DNA of 64,000 nucleotides from contig NZ_JAIXSL010000010.1 in NCBI RefSeq assembly GCF_027484705.1, forward strand, positions 1 through 64,000, read 5' to 3'. Both the position numbers and the translations under genes were made by a program. Positions 9,931 to 18,504 of this stretch are shown in pieces (within the stretch, counting starts at the first letter, position 1; every line of letters starts with the position of its first letter). The stretch is from Flavobacterium sp. (lineage in GTDB: Bacteria > Bacteroidota > Bacteroidia > Flavobacteriales > Flavobacteriaceae). The notes under the pieces are model-generated. The model saw nothing but the letters and a program-made list of their open reading frames with translations. It ran no database searches and had not been told where the DNA came from.

Positions 9931-10851
9931 ATGAAAAAAAATTATTTTTTAAACATGGCCGCCTTTCTGACTGTTGCGTATGGAAGCATGCAGGCTCAGG
10001 TAGTCAACGGTAATTTTGAGACCATAAAAGACAACGGAATGATCAGCAATTGGAATACCAATAGGTTGTTACCAGTTGCTATAGAAGTTGAAGGTGAGCC
10101 AGTAGAAAATCCGATTTCATTCGGTTGTTGGCCCGGATTTGTTTTTCCAAGTTCGGATGCCTATTGCGGTCAAAACGCGATGCAACTTACCAATGCGTGG
10201 GATATGCAACAAAACATTGTCTATCCGGGAACTTCCTTGATTTTCAATGATGCCGAACAAGATTTCCCAGGTTGGAATCAAGGGGTTCCGATCAATTCAG
10301 GAGATTCAGTAACGATGCTAGGATTTTTCTATAAGTTCTTCCCGATGGGAAATGACGTAGCCGAAGCCCGACTCATCCTTTTGGATGCCGATGGACAGGA
10401 ACTCGGAAGAGCTACAGCAGATATCAGCGAGATGACTCCTGAATTTGAATATTTGTATTCGCCGGTTCAAATTACGGCACCGGGAACACCCGTTTCGATG
10501 CAGATTTTATTCTCGATGGCTAAAGAAGGTTCTACTCCGGCATTCGGAAGCACTTTGATTGTAGATGATGTTATTGTGAATTTTACAGCACTGGCCGATG
10601 ATCAGTTCCAGCAAACACAGTTTTCCGTTTTTCCAACCGTGGCAAGCCATGAGATTAACATTATGAAAGGAACTGCCGCTTCCAGTGGAGCCTATGATTT
10701 CACCATCAGCAACATCGAAGGTAAAATCGTCAACAACCAAACCGTTCAACTGTCAGGCAATAACCCTGTAACCGTTGATGTAAGTCAACTTTCCAAAGGC
10801 GTTTATATTATTTCCTCAAAAGGATTTTCGACCAAATTTGTGAAGCAATAA
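9931..10851 (+). CDS. Secreted protein with T9SS type A sorting domain
   Basis: 306 residues. An N-terminal signal peptide ends near MQAQ. The middle region (NGNFETIKDNGMISNW, a beta-rich carbohydrate-binding-like fold with GSTLIVDDV near residue 205) resembles the PCMD/CBM-like modules that begin many Flavobacterium secreted proteins. The last ~75 residues form a type A T9SS C-terminal domain with FSVFPTVASHEI, SNIEGKIV and LSKGVYIISS, ending FVKQ. This predicts secretion across the outer membrane. The ligand is unknown. A strong stem-loop terminator follows within 25 bases, so the gene appears to be monocistronic. Confidence 0.85.
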   Translation: MKKNYFLNMAAFLTVAYGSMQAQVVNGNFETIKDNGMISNWNTNRLLPVAIEVEGEPVENPISFGCWPGFVFPSSDAYCGQNAMQLTNAWDMQQNIVYPGTSLIFNDAEQDFPGWNQGVPINSGDSVTMLGFFYKFFPMGNDVAEARLILLDADGQELGRATADISEMTPEFEYLYSPVQITAPGTPVSMQILFSMAKEGSTPAFGSTLIVDDVIVNFTALADDQFQQTQFSVFPTVASHEINIMKGTAASSGAYDFTISNIEGKIVNNQTVQLSGNNPVTVDVSQLSKGVYIISSKGFSTKFVKQ

Positions 10852-10871
10852 AAAACTTAAAAATCATATAG

Positions 10872-10908
10872 AGCCTGACCGTCATCAAAAAACTGTCAGG
10901 CTTTTTTT
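10872..10908 (+). terminator. Rho-independent terminator
   Basis: AGCCTGAC (10872-10879) pairs perfectly with GTCAGGCT (10895-10902) and is followed by a run of seven T. It ends the T9SS type A gene. Confidence 0.9.
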
Positions 10909-11037
10909 ATTTCCTTTTTATTTTCTATTGATTATTTTATTACTTTAGTCATACCCATATTGCGTTTTTCCCCGAAAACTGTAGCTTATCATCCTACCGA
11001 TTTTAAAATCACGATGTCTTTCTATAAAAGAAATTGC

Positions 11038-11736
11038 ATGAAACTAGTAGGTTATATCAAAGAAAAAAAAGAAAATTCGTTCAGGATTCCTGTATATGCT
11101 AACGCCAAAGGCGCTTTTTTTTTCCATACTGTCGATGAGCGTTACAACATTACTGATTTTGTTGCGGCAACTTATCCAGAAAAGAACTTCCAGAAAATAT
11201 ACCTGTCCAGAAAATTTGAAACGGGAAACAAAGGCGCCATTGTTTTTATAGGCTCTGAAGGTTATCTTCATTACAACGAAGCGCCTTCTGCGATTGAAGA
11301 AATCATCCATTATCTGAACGATCATAGCACCATTGCCAATATCAATGTCTTGTTAGACGAAGCGATGTTGCTCAAAAACAGAATATTTTCAGACCATTTT
11401 GTCGTTGATAATTTTGTCGTAAAAATGGACCCGACTGACGATCATATTATTTTGTCTTTTGATTTCCCATCGCCTAAGAAAAACAGTATCACCGAAAAAG
11501 AAACTACAAACGGAAATCCAGAAATACCGCAAAAAAGAAGAGAACAAACAGTACCACTGGAGCAGGAAAGCGATCCTGCCTTTAACAACGCCATCAAGCA
11601 ATTGAATGCTGTAGACATGAATTTTGAGCTTAAACTTAAATTGCGTGCCGAAGAACGCAGGAGTAAACTCAAAACGTTCAATTACCAATTCAAATTGAAC
11701 CAGAATACCGCCAAAAGAAAAAATTCGGCGGAATAA
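11038..11736 (+). CDS. Conserved hypothetical protein
   Basis: 232 residues from the ATG at 11038 (MKLVGYIKEKK); an in-frame ATG at 11014 would add eight residues and is equally allowed. There is no signal peptide. The N-terminal ~165 residues look globular with alternating beta strands (NITDFVAATYPEKNFQKIYL, KGAIVFIGSEGYLHYNE). The C-terminal ~65 residues are charged and probably disordered or helical (KKNSITEKETTNG..., then AEERRSKLKTFNYQFKLNQN). I do not recognise a family. A weak promoter (TTG near 10930, TACTTTAG near 10943) precedes it. It lies 56 bases before tRNA-Pro and could share its transcript. Confidence 0.65.
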   Translation: MKLVGYIKEKKENSFRIPVYANAKGAFFFHTVDERYNITDFVAATYPEKNFQKIYLSRKFETGNKGAIVFIGSEGYLHYNEAPSAIEEIIHYLNDHSTIANINVLLDEAMLLKNRIFSDHFVVDNFVVKMDPTDDHIILSFDFPSPKKNSITEKETTNGNPEIPQKRREQTVPLEQESDPAFNNAIKQLNAVDMNFELKLKLRAEERRSKLKTFNYQFKLNQNTAKRKNSAE

Positions 11737-11792
11737 ATTTGTCAAATAATTTTCACAAAACTCAGCAAAAAAATATATTTGCAGTCCAATTG

Positions 11793-11866
11793 CGGGATGT
11801 AGCGCAGCCAGGTAGCGTACTAGCATGGGGTGCTAGGGGTCGCTGGTTCGAATCCAGTCATCCCGA
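11793..11866 (+). tRNA. tRNA-Pro, anticodon GGG
   Basis: A 74-base cloverleaf. The acceptor stem is CGGGATG (11793-11799) with CATCCCG (11859-11865) and discriminator A at 11866. The D-arm carries GCGCAGCC..GGTAGC. The anticodon stem CTAGC/GCTAG encloses the loop ATGGGGT with anticodon GGG (reads CCC). The T-arm is CTGGTTCGAATCCAG. CCA is not encoded. Confidence 0.95.
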
Positions 11867-11870
11867 CAAC

Positions 11871-11900
11871 AAATCCTTTTTGCGCCAGCAAAAAGGATTT
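11871..11900 (+). terminator. Hairpin just 3' of tRNA-Pro, terminator-like
   Basis: A perfect 13-bp stem: left arm 11871-11883, loop GCCA (11884-11887), right arm 11888-11900, followed by further T residues. The position 5 bases after the tRNA fits a tRNA terminator. The same AAATCC left arm can alternatively pair with GGATTT at 11982-11987. Confidence 0.7.
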
Positions 11901-11954
11901 TCTATGAAAAATACAATGTAAGTCCCACTTACAAATTGTATTTTTCATAGAAAA
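11898..11954. repeat. Long near-perfect inverted repeat (26-bp hairpin)
   Basis: The 20-base arm 11898-11917 is a perfect complement of 11935-11954. Inside it GTAAGT (11918-11923) pairs with ACTTAC (11927-11932) around a CCC loop, leaving a two-base AA bulge. No ORF accounts for it. Confidence 0.85.
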
Positions 11955-11955
11955 T

Positions 11956-11982
11956 CTCAAGGTTTTTTTTCAAAACCTTGAG
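11956..11982. repeat. 11-bp hairpin
   Basis: CTCAAGGTTTT (11956-11966) pairs with AAAACCTTGAG (11972-11982) around a TTTTC loop. It is the third hairpin in a row after tRNA-Pro and abuts the first unit of the tandem array. Confidence 0.8.
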
Positions 11983-12350
11983 GATTTGTTGTAACGACAC
12001 CCCCAAAAGGATCACGCAAGTAATCCAGTCAAAACCTAAACTCAAAAACCTATAGGATTTGTTGTAACGACATCCAAAAAAGGATCACGCAAGTAATCCA
12101 GTCAAAACCTAAACTCAAAAACCTATAGGATTTGTTGTAACGACACCCCAAAAAGGATCACGAAGTAATCCAGTCGATCAAAAAAACATCCAAATAAAAA
12201 ATCATTTGTTGTAACGACACCCCAAAAGGATCACGCAAGTAATCCGATCTTCAAAACAAAAACATTCCAATCAAACCTTTTATTACAACGATACCCCAAA
12301 AAAAGATCACGAAGTAATCCCGTCAAAACCAAAACTCAAAAAACTATTAA
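11982..12350. repeat. Degenerating tandem array of ~73-base units
   Basis: Five units start near 11982, 12055, 12128, 12203 and 12278. The first two are almost identical 73-mers and later ones decay progressively, with a faint sixth near 12351. Each unit has a GGATTTGTTGTAACGACA head (changed in units 4-5), a central hairpin GGATCAC-GCAA-GTAATCC with a GNRA-type loop (shortened to GAA in units 3 and 5), and an A/C-rich tail. No spacer logic and no ORF is present, so it is neither a CRISPR array nor coding. Confidence 0.85.
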
Positions 12351-12518
12351 AGATTTGTCCCAACAAAACCCAATAACGATTACTTTAAAACCATTTACTT
12401 TCAATAGAAAATATCTGGGTTTTCGATTTTACAATAAGTACTTCAAAATTTGATACGACCACAAAAACCGCAATACATAAAACCAATTAAAAAACAAAAA
12501 TTATAAAGTTAAGACACG
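12351..12518. other. AT-rich intergenic stretch without recognised features
   Basis: Between the repeat array and copy B of the structured element I see only AT-rich sequence with a faint array remnant (AGATTTGTCCCAAC near 12350) and no convincing ORF or promoter. Confidence 0.5.
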
Positions 12519-12622
12519 GCCCTAGCCCCGATAGCAACGGCATCCTTTTGCGGCGGCGTTTACTTCGTCAGTTCACTGCACTCGTTTGACGCAAAAGATA
12601 TAGTGGATAGCGGGATTAGCTT
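12519..12622 (-). repeat. Dispersed structured element, copy B
   Basis: Minus-strand reading. On the plus strand AGCCCCG (12524-12530) pairs with CGGG (12611-12614) plus GCTT (12619-12622). The inner arm CATCCTTTTGCG (12541-12552) pairs with CGCAAAAGATAT near 12590-12602. It lies between the tandem array and the aminotransferase gene, in the opposite orientation to that gene. Confidence 0.8.
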
Positions 12623-12689
12623 ATAAAAACAAACCTTTAAATTATTTTTCAAACCAAATCCAATTGTTTATTTTTAGAACATCAATTCC

Positions 12690-13823
12690 ATGCTAATGAC
12701 CAATTCCCCACAGCCAACCACAAGCATTTTTTCCGTCATGACCCAAATGGCCAACCAATACAACGCCATCAATTTGGCGCAGGGTTTTCCTAATTTTCCC
12801 GTAGATCCGGTTCTAAAAAACATCACTTCAAAATGGGTTCAGGAAGAAATTCATCAGTATCTACCGATGGCCGGTTATCCATTGTTATTGGAAAAAATTG
12901 CCCAACTGACTTATGATTCTTATGCGAGAAAAGTAAATCCGGCTTCCGAAATTCTGATAACTGCCGGTGCCACACAAGGAATATTTACAGCCATCCAATC
13001 GTTGGTTCACCAGGGCGATGAAGTCATTATTCACGATCCAAGTTATGATTGCTACGAAACACCGATCTTACTGCGCAATGCAAAGCCTGTTCGGATTAAT
13101 ATGAAAGCGGATTTCACGCCAGATTGGGAAACTATTGGCGATGCGATAAACCCAAAAACGCGCATGATCGTCATCAACAATCCGCACAATCCTTCCGGTA
13201 GAATCTGGACGGAACATGACTTTATCCAACTCGAAAACCTATTGGATATTTATCCAGAAGTGCTCGTGCTTTCCGATGAAGTCTACGAATATATTACTTT
13301 TGAAAACCGTCATCTTTCCGTACACCAACGTCCGAAATTGTGGGATAAATGCATCAGTGTGTCTTCCTTTGGGAAATCATTCCACATCACAGGTTGGAAA
13401 ATCGGTTATTTAGTGGCTTCAGAGCCTTTGATGAATGAAATTAAAAAAGTGCATCAATACCTGGTATTCAGTGTCAACAGCCTCGCGCAATATGCGATTT
13501 GCGAGTATCTGGATCATGTGAAGATTCATGAACTTAGGGATTTCTACCAGCAAAAAAGGGATTTGTTCCGAGAGCTGTTGCAACCTTCAAAATTTGAATT
13601 GCTGCCGTGCGAAGGTTCTTATTTCCAAACGGTTTCGTATGCCGGGATTTCAGACGAAAGCGACATCGAATTTACGAAAAGACTTGTGCGGGATTTTGGA
13701 GTGGCCGCGATTCCGCTTACGCCGTTTTATAAGGATTATAATGATTCGAAGTGCATTCGGTTTTGTTTTGCCAAAGACGACGCGACTTTAATGGAAGCGA
13801 CAAAAAGAATTGTAAATCTATAA
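12690..13823 (+). CDS. Methionine aminotransferase-like PLP enzyme
   Basis: Fold-type I class I/II aminotransferase of 377 residues (376 if started at the ATG two codons later), cytoplasmic. Family landmarks: INLAQGFPNFP near residue 27, GATQGIF near 92, NNPHNPSGR near 165, the strand LSDEVYEY near 195, and SSFGKSFHITGWKIGY near 225, where the Lys of SFGK is the expected PLP Schiff-base residue. The QGFPNFP and GKSFHITGWK motifs place it with the YbdL/kynurenine aminotransferase branch, usually annotated as methionine aminotransferase. The exact substrate cannot be fixed from sequence. It converges on murB with 16 bases between them. Confidence 0.88.
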   Translation: MLMTNSPQPTTSIFSVMTQMANQYNAINLAQGFPNFPVDPVLKNITSKWVQEEIHQYLPMAGYPLLLEKIAQLTYDSYARKVNPASEILITAGATQGIFTAIQSLVHQGDEVIIHDPSYDCYETPILLRNAKPVRINMKADFTPDWETIGDAINPKTRMIVINNPHNPSGRIWTEHDFIQLENLLDIYPEVLVLSDEVYEYITFENRHLSVHQRPKLWDKCISVSSFGKSFHITGWKIGYLVASEPLMNEIKKVHQYLVFSVNSLAQYAICEYLDHVKIHELRDFYQQKRDLFRELLQPSKFELLPCEGSYFQTVSYAGISDESDIEFTKRLVRDFGVAAIPLTPFYKDYNDSKCIRFCFAKDDATLMEATKRIVNL

Positions 13824-13839
13824 TAGCAAGAGTGAATCT

Positions 13840-14853
13840 CTAAATCACGTTGACTTCAGCTTCAATATGGATTCCAAAAGTGTTGAAGATGGTTTGCTGA
13901 ATATCTTTAGAAACATTGAGGATTTCCTGCCCTGTGGCATTTCCATAATTCACCAAAACCAAAGCCTGATTTTTATGGATGCCCGCGTCGCCGAAACGCT
14001 TGCCTTTGAAACCGGCCTGTTCGATGAGCCAACCTGCGGGAACTTTCACTTCAGTAGGCGAAACTTCGTAATATTTCATTTCGGGAAACTTGCTGTGAAT
14101 CGGTTCAAAATCGCTTTTGAGCAAAATCGGATTTTTGAAAAAACTGCCGCTGTTGCCGAGTTCTTTCGGATCGGGCAATTTGCTCTGACGAATCGCAATC
14201 ACCGCGCGGCTTACATCCTGAATCGTTGGGTTTTGAATGCCTTGTTTGGCCAATCCCGATTGGATGTCGCCATAAGCCGTATTGATTTTATGGTCGCGTT
14301 TGGTCAACTGGAAAACCACTGAGGTAATGATGTATTGGTCTTTCGCTTCCTGTTTGAAAATGCTTTCGCGATAACCGAAATGACAATCTGTATTGGAGAA
14401 GGTTTTCATGGTTTGGGAATCGATACGCATCGCTTCACAAGAAACCATCGTGTCTTTGATTTCAGTGCCGTAAGCGCCGATATTCTGAACCGGTGTGGTG
14501 CCTACATTTCCCGGAATCAAAGACATATTCTCCAATCCGCCGAAATTCTGCGACAAAGTCCAGAGTACGAATTCATGCCAATTTTCACCCGCTTGACATT
14601 CAACCCAAACATAATCTTCGGTTTCTTTAATAATCTTTTTGCCTTTGAGATCGATATGAATGACCAAAGCATCAATATCCTGCGTTAACAACATATTGCT
14701 TCCGCCACCCAAAATAAATTTCTTTTCGTTGGCATTTTGCTCCAAAATCAAACGCAATTCATCAAGCGAATGTACTGCCACGAATTGCTTCGCTTTGGCC
14801 TCGATGCCGAACGTGTTGTAGTGCTTTAAAGAAAATTGATTGAGGATTTCCAT
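13840..14853 (-). CDS. murB: UDP-N-acetylmuramate dehydrogenase
   Basis: FAD/NADPH enzyme that reduces UDP-GlcNAc-enolpyruvate to UDP-MurNAc in cytoplasmic peptidoglycan synthesis. 337 residues, type I (E. coli-like) length. The FAD-binding region has ILGGGSNML near residue 48 and VGTTPVQNIGAYGTEI near 120. The catalytic serine lies in NSGSFFKNP near residue 233. PAGWLIEQAGFKGKRFGDAGIH near 273 is the C-terminal substrate-binding domain. It starts at ATG 14853, 30 bases downstream of asnB on the same strand, and may be transcribed with the asnB-glycosyltransferase run. Confidence 0.95.
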   Translation of the reverse strand: MEILNQFSLKHYNTFGIEAKAKQFVAVHSLDELRLILEQNANEKKFILGGGSNMLLTQDIDALVIHIDLKGKKIIKETEDYVWVECQAGENWHEFVLWTLSQNFGGLENMSLIPGNVGTTPVQNIGAYGTEIKDTMVSCEAMRIDSQTMKTFSNTDCHFGYRESIFKQEAKDQYIITSVVFQLTKRDHKINTAYGDIQSGLAKQGIQNPTIQDVSRAVIAIRQSKLPDPKELGNSGSFFKNPILLKSDFEPIHSKFPEMKYYEVSPTEVKVPAGWLIEQAGFKGKRFGDAGIHKNQALVLVNYGNATGQEILNVSKDIQQTIFNTFGIHIEAEVNVI

Positions 14854-14883
14854 GTGCTTTTTTTCAAATTTACAGCAATTGGG

Positions 14884-16752
14884 TTAGCGTGTTTCCAATA
14901 CGGTTGAAAATTTTTCGACATAATACTTCATCCAGATGTGCATCATGAACAACGGGATCACATAAGAAACCATGCGCGTGTCGCCTTGCTGTAGTTTTCC
15001 AATCAATTTCTTGATATCGATGTGTTCAAAATAAGGCATCTTGAACATATCGCTTCTTGAAAACGCTTCGAGTTCTTCACGGAATTCTGGACTTTTGGTA
15101 ATGTAATCGCCCCAAGGCGTGCTCAATCCTACTTTTCTGAATTTCAAAATTTCATCTGGTAAACGATCTTGCATCGAGGATTTCAGGATGAATTTCCCTT
15201 TCTTGCCCGTGAACAACCATTTGTCTTCGAGGGAACCCAAACCGGCAATCAGACGTTGGTCTAAGAACGGCTCGCGGCATTCAATCGAAGCGCCCATCGT
15301 GCAACGGTCATTGCGGTCTAAAAGCGAGCACAAATAAGTATGCTGGTCGAAATAAAGCACTTGCCTTCTCAAATTTTTCGGATACAAAGAACGGGCTTCT
15401 TCATATATCTTTTCTCTGTAAGTATTTTTAGGTACTTGACTGATTCCAAAAGTGTTGGCGATGTCTTTTGGGAAAATATTGCAGCCATTGAACATAATCA
15501 GATCACGATTATTTTTAATCTGCGCATAACGGATCAGCTTCTCAAAACGCGGTTTTTTTGAAAACGCTTCAATGCTCGAAAGTGCGCCTACCGAATGCAG
15601 CAACGACGGATATTCCAAAGGTTTGTATCGCACGTAACCGCCCATGAGTTCGTCAGCACCTTCGCCCGAAAGCAACACTTTGACGGCCGGTTTTGCGAGT
15701 TGAGAAATCGCTAATAAATGCGGTTCGCTCAAATGCATCAACGGTTCATCTTGGAAATACGTGGCTTTCAGCAATCGGTCATACAAAGCGGAACCTTCCA
15801 ATTGTAAGGTGTTGAATTTATAATCGTATTGCTCCGTAAGTTTCTTGGCGAGATGCGATTCGTTATGCTCTTCTTCCTTAAAACCAATTGTGTATGCCTG
15901 AATGTCTTTGAATTTCTGGTGGTGCAACGAAGCCAATACCGACGAAGAATCCAATCCGGCACTCAACAAAACACCAACCGGAACATCACTGACCATGCGA
16001 AGTTGGATCGAACTGTCGAAAGTCTCGCGAAACCAATCCAAAGGTTTACGGATGTCCGCATGATTCTGGATTTCACTTTTAAGATCCCACCATTTTTCAG
16101 TGACGATTTTCCCACTTTCGTGAATGGTCATCGCGTGTCCGGGCAGCACTTTTTGCACAAGCTCGAACATCGTGTTTTCCCCAGCCACAAAACGGTTGAA
16201 GATGTATTCCTCGAGACCATTGTGCGCAATCTGCAAAGGAACTCCCGCTTTGAACAACGCTTTCTGTTCCGAAGCGAAGTAAAACGTTTCCTTATAGAAT
16301 GCGTAATACAAAGGCTTCACACCCATTCTGTCGCGAACTACCGTAAGTTTCTTTTCGAGCTTATCCCAAATCGCAAACGCGAACATCCCATTAAGTCGGT
16401 TCAGCATTTTGAGGCCTTGCCATTGGAACAATTTCATCAGCACTTCAGTATCCGAATGCGTCCTGATTGCGAAACCGTGACTTTTGAGTTCGCCGTAAAA
16501 ATCTTTGAAATTGTAGATCTCACCATTAAAAACCATGGCGTACCTGCCATCCTCGGAAAGGAAAGGCTGATGTCCGGCTGAGGAAACGTCCAGAATCGAT
16601 AATCTTCTGTGTCCCAAGCCTATATTCTGATCGATGAAAATGCCTTTGTCATCCGGTCCGCGATGCTCTAAGGCATCACGCATTTGTGTCAAAACGCGCT
16701 CCTCTACTTTTCTTTGCGATTGCAAATGCAATATGCCGTTAATTCCACACAC
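14884..16752 (-). CDS. asnB: Asparagine synthase (glutamine-hydrolysing)
   Basis: 622 residues with a GTG start that is fixed by the required catalytic Cys2 (MCGINGI). An N-terminal class II glutamine amidotransferase domain (RGPDDKG near residue 34, RRLSILD near 51, VFNGEIYN near 75) releases ammonia. The C-terminal ATP-pyrophosphatase domain has the PP-loop LLSAGLDSSS near residue 245 and LSGEGADELMGGY near 348. It makes asparagine from aspartate, or amidates a related substrate. Position 2 bases after the glycosyltransferase gene suggests the polysaccharide-linked subfamily, but that is inference. Like its neighbour, it uses GTG. Confidence 0.9.
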   Translation of the reverse strand: MCGINGILHLQSQRKVEERVLTQMRDALEHRGPDDKGIFIDQNIGLGHRRLSILDVSSAGHQPFLSEDGRYAMVFNGEIYNFKDFYGELKSHGFAIRTHSDTEVLMKLFQWQGLKMLNRLNGMFAFAIWDKLEKKLTVVRDRMGVKPLYYAFYKETFYFASEQKALFKAGVPLQIAHNGLEEYIFNRFVAGENTMFELVQKVLPGHAMTIHESGKIVTEKWWDLKSEIQNHADIRKPLDWFRETFDSSIQLRMVSDVPVGVLLSAGLDSSSVLASLHHQKFKDIQAYTIGFKEEEHNESHLAKKLTEQYDYKFNTLQLEGSALYDRLLKATYFQDEPLMHLSEPHLLAISQLAKPAVKVLLSGEGADELMGGYVRYKPLEYPSLLHSVGALSSIEAFSKKPRFEKLIRYAQIKNNRDLIMFNGCNIFPKDIANTFGISQVPKNTYREKIYEEARSLYPKNLRRQVLYFDQHTYLCSLLDRNDRCTMGASIECREPFLDQRLIAGLGSLEDKWLFTGKKGKFILKSSMQDRLPDEILKFRKVGLSTPWGDYITKSPEFREELEAFSRSDMFKMPYFEHIDIKKLIGKLQQGDTRMVSYVIPLFMMHIWMKYYVEKFSTVLETR

Positions 16753-16754
16753 GC

Positions 16755-17828
16755 TTAATTGACTTTATAATTGGTTATTAATTCGTGGTAGCGGTCGGCA
16801 ATCAACTTCATATTGATCGCGTAATTGGCTTTTTCTTCCACAAATTTTCTATTTTTGATGATCACTTGTTCTCTGTATTCTTTATTTTCGAGCGCCCACA
16901 GTAATTCCCGCGCCAACATTTCTTTATCATCAACCGCTACGAGTTGCCCGTTTTCACGGTGCGTAATCCAACTTTGATTGCCCAAAACATCCGTAACAAT
17001 TGGGTAACATTCAGCGGCCATCGCTTCAAATAAGGAAGCTGATACACCTTCTGTTATAGGCATACTGATGTAAAAATTGGCTTGCTGTAACAATTCCGGC
17101 AATTTGCCATTTGGGATTCTTCCCGTAAATTCGACTTGATGCTCTATATTCAGTTTTTTTGCCAATTCCTTCAAAGGCTGACATTGCGTTCCGTCGCCAA
17201 CAATCGTGAGCTTGAAATCGATGCCTTTTTCATTAAGCATCGCAAATGCTTTTAAAATGGTGCTATGACGGTATTCAGGCAATAACGAACGGGTTACAAT
17301 CGCATGAATGCCTTTGATTTCAGGCTTAGCATTCTTTTTAAAAAGATTGAGGTCAATACCTTTAGGCAACACCATGACTTTGTTCATATCGACCTGCGCT
17401 TTTTTCATCGAAAAAGTCATTACGGTGCCCCAAGCGTGTATCAACGTCGCTTTTTGAAACGCATAATGTTGAATGAGTTTTTTAACCGGAAACAATATCG
17501 AATTCTCAGGCCACAAATCCGTAATTCCTTGTTGTGCTATGGCGAATGGTTTCACGCCCGATAACGCTGCCAGAAAACCGTAGCTGGTCGTTCTTTCAGC
17601 AATGACCATATCGGGCTGGTTCTCGTTGATTAGTTTTTTGATGTTGATCAGCGCCTTGCAATATTCCATAATGCGCGACCAACGATTGAAAAATCCGGCA
17701 CTCGAAGTTTTCAATTCCCAAGTCAGGATTTCGAAATCGCCGAATTCCTGCAGGCCTTTCATCCAGGTGATGGCGTCAGCTCGGTAAGTTTCGCCGAGAA
17801 ATAGTATTTTCCTTTTTTTGGTTTTCAC
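16755..17828 (-). CDS. Glycosyltransferase family 4 protein
   Basis: 357 residues with a GTG start that overlaps the DUF2461 stop by one base. The GT-B fold is indicated by the C-terminal Rossmann domain: LTIVGDGTQCQPLKELAKKL near residue 205, VEFTGRIPNGKLPELLQQAN near 230, and the donor-binding EGVSASLFEAMAAECYPI near 258 (an E-x7-E motif). It transfers a sugar from an activated donor to an unknown acceptor, probably in surface polysaccharide or glycoprotein synthesis. There is no signal peptide. Tight spacing with asnB suggests a shared pathway. Confidence 0.85.
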   Translation of the reverse strand: MKTKKRKILFLGETYRADAITWMKGLQEFGDFEILTWELKTSSAGFFNRWSRIMEYCKALINIKKLINENQPDMVIAERTTSYGFLAALSGVKPFAIAQQGITDLWPENSILFPVKKLIQHYAFQKATLIHAWGTVMTFSMKKAQVDMNKVMVLPKGIDLNLFKKNAKPEIKGIHAIVTRSLLPEYRHSTILKAFAMLNEKGIDFKLTIVGDGTQCQPLKELAKKLNIEHQVEFTGRIPNGKLPELLQQANFYISMPITEGVSASLFEAMAAECYPIVTDVLGNQSWITHRENGQLVAVDDKEMLARELLWALENKEYREQVIIKNRKFVEEKANYAINMKLIADRYHELITNYKVN

Positions 17829-18502
17829 TATTCCTCAGAAGTTAAAGCGCGGTTGATGAAATCGTTCAAAGGTTTGAGTGCGAAGAATTTTTTACTGATC
17901 TCAGCCACAAAATCTTTTTGGGTTGCGGCAGAAGCATTGAATTTTTGAGTGGCGGTAAAGCTTTTGAGTTTGAGGTATTCAATGGCAGGATGGTCTTTTT
18001 CGTAGCCTCGTGGTGGGTTTTTAAGCGTCGAATTTTCGTCACGGTTCAAATCACCGTATGTCGATTGGAAGTTTTTATCGTGCACAAGCTGCTCCAAATC
18101 TTCGTGGAAAAAATTGATTTCCTTTCTGATTTTTTGAAGCTGTTCGGGCATCGGACAATACATTCCGCCACCCACAAATGAATTTTCCTTACTAATTTGA
18201 AGATAATATCCAGAGGATTCGGCATTCTTAACGCCCGAAGTCAGCCAAATGCCCATATGTGTTTTGTAAGGCGATTTGTCCTTAGAAAAACGTATATCGC
18301 GGTTGATGCGGAACGCACAGTCTTTCACTTCGAGCATTTCGAGCGAAGGATCTAACGGTTTCATCACGTTGAGTAAATCACCAATAAGCTTGTGATAATC
18401 GGCTTTGTAGGCTTCGTACCGTTTTTTATTGGCCAAAAACCATTCGCGGTTGTTGTTGGCTTTGAGATCTTCAAGAAATTGAAGCGTTTCCTTTGACAGC
18501 AT
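17828..18502 (-). CDS. DUF2461 domain-containing protein
   Basis: 224 residues. LSKETLQFLEDLKANNNREWF at the N terminus, the centre with FRINRDIRFSKDKSPYKTHMG, and SGYYLQISKENSFVGGGMY are characteristic of the DUF2461 (TIGR02453) family, whose function is not known. It is soluble with no signal peptide. It sits two bases downstream of the rhodanese-thioredoxin gene and overlaps the glycosyltransferase start by one base, so it belongs to a compact minus-strand operon. Confidence 0.88.
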   Translation of the reverse strand: MLSKETLQFLEDLKANNNREWFLANKKRYEAYKADYHKLIGDLLNVMKPLDPSLEMLEVKDCAFRINRDIRFSKDKSPYKTHMGIWLTSGVKNAESSGYYLQISKENSFVGGGMYCPMPEQLQKIRKEINFFHEDLEQLVHDKNFQSTYGDLNRDENSTLKNPPRGYEKDHPAIEYLKLKSFTATQKFNASAATQKDFVAEISKKFFALKPLNDFINRALTSEE

Positions 18503-18504
18503 TT

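Noticed and set aside
11739..11921. A short plus-strand open frame covering tRNA-Pro
   Set aside because: It runs across the tRNA and the first hairpin; its peptide is simply the translated tRNA gene.
11982..12350. The 73-base array as a CRISPR array
   Set aside because: Units are contiguous, degenerate along the array and have no variable spacers. No cas gene is nearby.
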